64,000 nt of DNA, taken from contig NZ_PJPV01000017.1 of the NCBI RefSeq assembly GCF_002864045.1, positions 1 to 64,000 of the forward strand. Direction: 5' to 3'. The stretch is from Endozoicomonas acroporae (GTDB lineage: Bacteria; Pseudomonadota; Gammaproteobacteria; Pseudomonadales; Endozoicomonadaceae). Made by a program: the position numbers and the translations under genes. Of the stretch, positions 61,011-64,000 are shown piece after piece (position 1 is the first letter of the stretch; each line of letters starts with the position of its first letter). Below the pieces are notes generated by a model that made no database searches, had not been told where the DNA came from, and saw only the letters and a list, made by a program, of their open reading frames with translations.

Positions 61011-62987
61011 TTAAGATTGTCTCTCTCTGGCAGGAATCTTCCAGAGCAGCGCAGTAGATCCTTTCGGTATGGCGCACGTTAGATCATTGGCGCAGTGAAT
61101 CATTAAATAATCACCATCGGGGCTAAATTTGGCCCGTCTAACGCGATGATCCAGGGTTATCAGTTCTTCATCTATCCATTTACCATCATCACCCCTGCCC
61201 CAGAGTTGCACAAAACCCGGCTTGTGATGATCCTTCTGAATGTCTTTGCTGCCATAGATCAGAAAGCGGTTATCAGCCCCATTAAATTCGGCACCTCTGA
61301 TGGCATAGCCATTAGGGATGGTTATGGCATGTTTGATCCACTTGCCATCGTCATCGCGCCAAAGGATGTAGGATTCAGAGTCTGTGGTAAAGTTAAGGGC
61401 ACAGGCCATACGCCCTGAGGATGAAAACCGGCTGTCATCGACTCTGCCTTTAAGTTGAACCACCAGCTGTTCCTGCCATTGGCCCTGGCTGTCGAGGCTC
61501 TGGATTTTCACAGTATTATCATTAAGACTGCTGGTCAGTACACTGTCCTCCTGATCGTTGAAGGCAGCGTTGTTAATGGCCCCCTGATGACGTATCCATG
61601 CCTTGTTAATCAGGTTACCTTCCCCGTCATCACCCCAAATGCAAACGTCACTCGTTTGATTGCCGTAGCTCAGGAGAAAATTCTCGGAGGGGCTGAAGAT
61701 GGCTGTGTCACTGGCGATGTGCCTGAAGAACTGGCCTTTATCCAAAGTGTCATCATTACTGTTGCAATTACAGAGCATAAAGGCACCACGATCAAGATAG
61801 GCCAGTAATTTACATCCGGAGGGGCTAAAGTCGACATAATGGCAACCCGGAATCGTTTTTTTATCTACCCAGTCACCGTTATTGTCATAACCGGAGATTA
61901 TAACATTTTTGGCTATGTCTCTGGTCATTGCATGCTGCTCATCATTACTCAGGAGGGCTGCTTTGATTTTCACGCGGCTGTGCATGACCGTTTTCTCCTC
62001 AAGACAGTTGTTCTCATCATTAAAGCCCCAGATGGTCGCTGATCTGTTACTGAGGGTCAGTAAATAATTGTTCGTGGTCTTGAAGGGCGGTTTCTTAAGC
62101 TCGGTTTGCATAGCGCAAATGATCTCTTTTGGCTGGTGTTGTGGGGTCCACCGGCCGTTACTATCCAGACGCAGTACGTTGATTTTGAGATTCCTTGGGT
62201 CGAAGGTCGCAATTTTATCATGCAACGGGCTGAAGCTTGCAGTCACTGGTGGATAGTTTCTTTCAAGTGGGGTGTGTGCAAGCGCCGCCACCTCCTCCCA
62301 ACAGCCATCATTATTCAGCGTACTCACTTTGACATTGCCATCGTCACAGAGGCTCAGAAGCGTATCTTCTGACCGGTTCAGCTGACCAAAAATCTTTTGG
62401 GAACCCCTGATCCACCCGTTCTCCGACCAGTTGCCATCCGGATCTTGTCGCCAGGTTCTCAGACTGAAATCTCTTAAGCTGTCGCAACCAGTGATGAAAA
62501 GATTCTTACTCGTTGGGCTGATGCTGGCTTCCTGAATATAACAACCAAAGCTGGCCTTCAATTTGAATTCAAGACTGTTGGTCCGGCATTGAAAAATGCC
62601 ACTCTTCGGGGGGGCAATAGAGCCAGGCTCAATACGACCATCGCCCGGTATCATCTCGATATGGGGTTGTTCATGCGATTGCGATGCATCGACCACACTG
62701 GCGTCTGGTGAAAGATGATTGGTGGAAAAACTCAGTCCGACAATGTTCGGTTTACGATCACCAATACCTCTGGTGGCCAGCCATCCGGGTGGTAAATCCA
62801 GTTTCAACCGTTTGAGCGGTTGAGTCTGATTGGATGCAGAGACGTCTGAAACACTTTTGTTAAATTTAGCCACTAACCCGGATAATGGCTCCAGACCTTT
62901 AATTAACGCCTGTTGGTCTATTACCAAATTCCTTGTGGTTGCGTTACCAGACGAACCGCTGAAGTGACTCTGTGCTGATGGTTCCAT
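61011..62987 (-). CDS. Beta-propeller (WD-like repeat) protein, candidate effector
   Basis: The 658-residue product starts at ATG 62987 after CCGGAG at good spacing. The N-terminal 130 residues are polar with a leucine-rich helix (QQALIKGLEPLSGLVAKFNK). From about 160 on, WD-like blades of 40-45 residues repeat. Each contains a tryptophan strand followed by an acidic turn: WRQDPDGNWSENGW, WGDDGEGNL, WRDDDGKW, WGRGDDGKW, with FSPSG/FSPDGDYL starts. Propellers of this kind bind partner proteins. There is no signal peptide or membrane helix, so it is either cytoplasmic or translocated. The family was not identified; eukaryotic-like WD40 is the closest description. Confidence 0.72.
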   Translation of the reverse strand: MEPSAQSHFSGSSGNATTRNLVIDQQALIKGLEPLSGLVAKFNKSVSDVSASNQTQPLKRLKLDLPPGWLATRGIGDRKPNIVGLSFSTNHLSPDASVVDASQSHEQPHIEMIPGDGRIEPGSIAPPKSGIFQCRTNSLEFKLKASFGCYIQEASISPTSKNLFITGCDSLRDFSLRTWRQDPDGNWSENGWIRGSQKIFGQLNRSEDTLLSLCDDGNVKVSTLNNDGCWEEVAALAHTPLERNYPPVTASFSPLHDKIATFDPRNLKINVLRLDSNGRWTPQHQPKEIICAMQTELKKPPFKTTNNYLLTLSNRSATIWGFNDENNCLEEKTVMHSRVKIKAALLSNDEQHAMTRDIAKNVIISGYDNNGDWVDKKTIPGCHYVDFSPSGCKLLAYLDRGAFMLCNCNSNDDTLDKGQFFRHIASDTAIFSPSENFLLSYGNQTSDVCIWGDDGEGNLINKAWIRHQGAINNAAFNDQEDSVLTSSLNDNTVKIQSLDSQGQWQEQLVVQLKGRVDDSRFSSSGRMACALNFTTDSESYILWRDDDGKWIKHAITIPNGYAIRGAEFNGADNRFLIYGSKDIQKDHHKPGFVQLWGRGDDGKWIDEELITLDHRVRRAKFSPDGDYLMIHCANDLTCAIPKGSTALLWKIPARERQS

Positions 62988-63347
62988 AATAACTCCGGTA
63001 TATTGCCGCAAAGTGAATTTACAGGACCATTGATCAGTAGCATCCAATGGATGTTTGACTGGTCATGCTGTTGCCTGTCTGAGTCATCAGTATCTGAGCT
63101 GTAGATCAGTAAACAGGGGAAAAGTTCCTGCCATAGGCATTTTCCGGTAATCTGAAGGTTTGTTTGCATACAAATGGTTCAGTTTCGTTATAATTCCGGG
63201 TTTTCTCTGGTCATTAGCGCGTCTTTATGGCTTGAGTTTTCAGGTAAGGATAGACATTGATTACCAGCTGGATGCAGAAATGGTGCTGTTTCTGAGCATT
63301 TTCTGGAAACTGTCCTATTGTTTTGATTCCCATGATGAGTGTGTTTT
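62988..63347. other. Divergent gap between the propeller gene and tex
   Basis: This 360-bp region is AT-rich toward both ends and holds the two promoters. No gene or RNA structure was recognised. Confidence 0.4.
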
Positions 63348-64000
63348 ATGCAGAGTATCTCCCAGCGTATAGCTGAAGAATTAGGTGCCAGACCTGAACA
63401 GGTCACCAGTGCTGTACAGCTGCTTGATGATGGATCTACGGTGCCTTTCATTGCCCGTTATCGAAAAGAGGTCACCGGAGGTCTGGACGATACTCAGCTG
63501 AGAACGCTGGAAGAACGTCTTCGTTATCTGCGAGAGCTGGAAGAGCGCCGTGAAGCCATTCTCAAGAGCATTACCGAACAGGACAAGCTGACGCCTGAAC
63601 TGGAAAAAGATATCCGCTCAGCAGAGACCAAAACCCGCCTGGAAGACCTTTACCTTCCCTATAAGCCCAAACGCCGTACCAAGGCTCAGATTGCCCGTGA
63701 GGCGGGTCTGGAGCCTCTGGCCGACCTGCTGTTCGATACCCCGGAAAAAGAGCCTGAGGTGGAAGCCGCGGCTTTTGTTGACGCAGATAAGGGAGTAGAG
63801 GATACCAAGGCGGCTCTGGAAGGTGCCCGTTATATCCTGATGGAACGTTTCAGCGAGGATGCCGAGCTGCTGGGTCAGCTGCGTGAGCTGCTCTGGGATG
63901 AAGGCATCCTGAGCAGTCGTGGCGTTGAGGGTAAAGAAGAGGAAGGTGCCAAGTTCCGGGATTACTTTGAACACGATGAGCCACTGAAAAGTGCTCCGTC
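63348..64000 (+). CDS. tex: Tex protein, N-terminal part (cut by the window edge)
   Basis: 217 codons are visible. The sequence [91 protein letters not shown], and [18 protein letters not shown] matches the helical N-terminal part of Tex, a conserved RNA-binding transcription accessory protein (about 770 residues). The YqgF and S1 domains lie outside the window. ATG 63348 has only a weak GATGAG upstream. Confidence 0.95.
   Translation, partial: MQSISQRIAEELGARPEQVTSAVQLLDDGSTVPFIARYRKEVTGGLDDTQLRTLEERLRYLRELEERREAILKSITEQDKLTPELEKDIRSAETKTRLEDLYLPYKPKRRTKAQIAREAGLEPLADLLFDTPEKEPEVEAAAFVDADKGVEDTKAALEGARYILMERFSEDAELLGQLRELLWDEGILSSRGVEGKEEEGAKFRDYFEHDEPLKSAP

Noticed and set aside
1-64000. 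CRISPR arrays, tRNA or rRNA genes, prophage
   Set aside because: No regularly spaced repeats, cloverleaf-like sequence, rRNA signatures or phage structural genes were noticed; the short tandem repeats here have two or three units without spacers.

Overview
The window looks like a chromosomal segment of a host-associated marine gammaproteobacterium of the Oceanospirillales, most like Endozoicomonas or a close relative. This is an inference: no rRNA or tRNA gene is visible. It rests on the housekeeping set and order (epd-pgk, hslO-pckA, an ArsR/methyltransferase regulator-metK-ahcY-metF, a pilGHIJ-chpA chemosensory operon, tex) interleaved with effector-like genes, a nucleotide transporter of the obligate-intracellular type, and decayed insertion sequences.

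Layout. 1-2.6 kb is insertion-sequence debris (an IS1595-type transposase remnant and an IS4-type element with good terminal inverted repeats) abutting a 5'-truncated, frameshifted Ser/Thr-rich membrane protein gene. 2.6-5.5 kb holds a MICAL-like FAD monooxygenase and an unknown gene behind GC-rich 14-bp repeats. 5.6-11.5 kb is nfo, an alpha/beta hydrolase overlapping an rfaH-like gene, pgk and epd. 11.6-14.9 kb carries three tandem paralogues of unknown function, each with the same 20-bp motif 49-50 bp before its start. 14.9-26.1 kb is a Bcr-type transporter and then a polyamine island: eukaryotic-type AdoMet decarboxylase (speD), arginine decarboxylase (speA), carbamate kinase, agmatine deiminase, agmatine/putrescine-type antiporter, putrescine-type carbamoyltransferase and spermidine synthase (speE). 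Together these could make putrescine and spermidine from arginine and AdoMet, and also recover ATP from agmatine.

26.4-36.4 kb holds tkt, a small zinc-ribbon-like protein, an ATP/ADP translocase (NTT/TLC family), and the activated-methyl cycle (ArsR-methyltransferase regulator, metK, ahcY, metF) followed by rsmE. Matching palindromes lie upstream of the regulator-metK pair and of ahcY, suggesting one SAH/SAM-responsive regulon. 36.6-41.8 kb contains a DUF3332-like lipoprotein, a 1004-residue OYE/FMN_bind/fumarate-reductase-like flavoprotein and the ApbE flavin transferase that probably matures it. 42.4-45.4 kb is an effector-like block: a TcdA/TcdB-like glycosyltransferase and a helical/ankyrin-like repeat protein, followed by a 165-bp MITE-like palindrome. 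45.4-56.1 kb is the Pil-Chp twitching chemosensory operon. 56.3-64 kb holds a TolC-family outer membrane protein, hslO, pckA, a beta-propeller (WD-like) protein and the start of tex.

The most notable points are the NTT nucleotide transporter in an otherwise metabolically complete genome segment, the shared palindromic operators of the methyl cycle, the three paralogues with a fixed-distance upstream motif and mosaic sequence, the eukaryotic-type SpeD, and a short sequence (GGCTGACCGAGAATAG) that recurs at the 3' ends of at least five accessory genes and in two of them encodes the same C-terminal tail EADRE.
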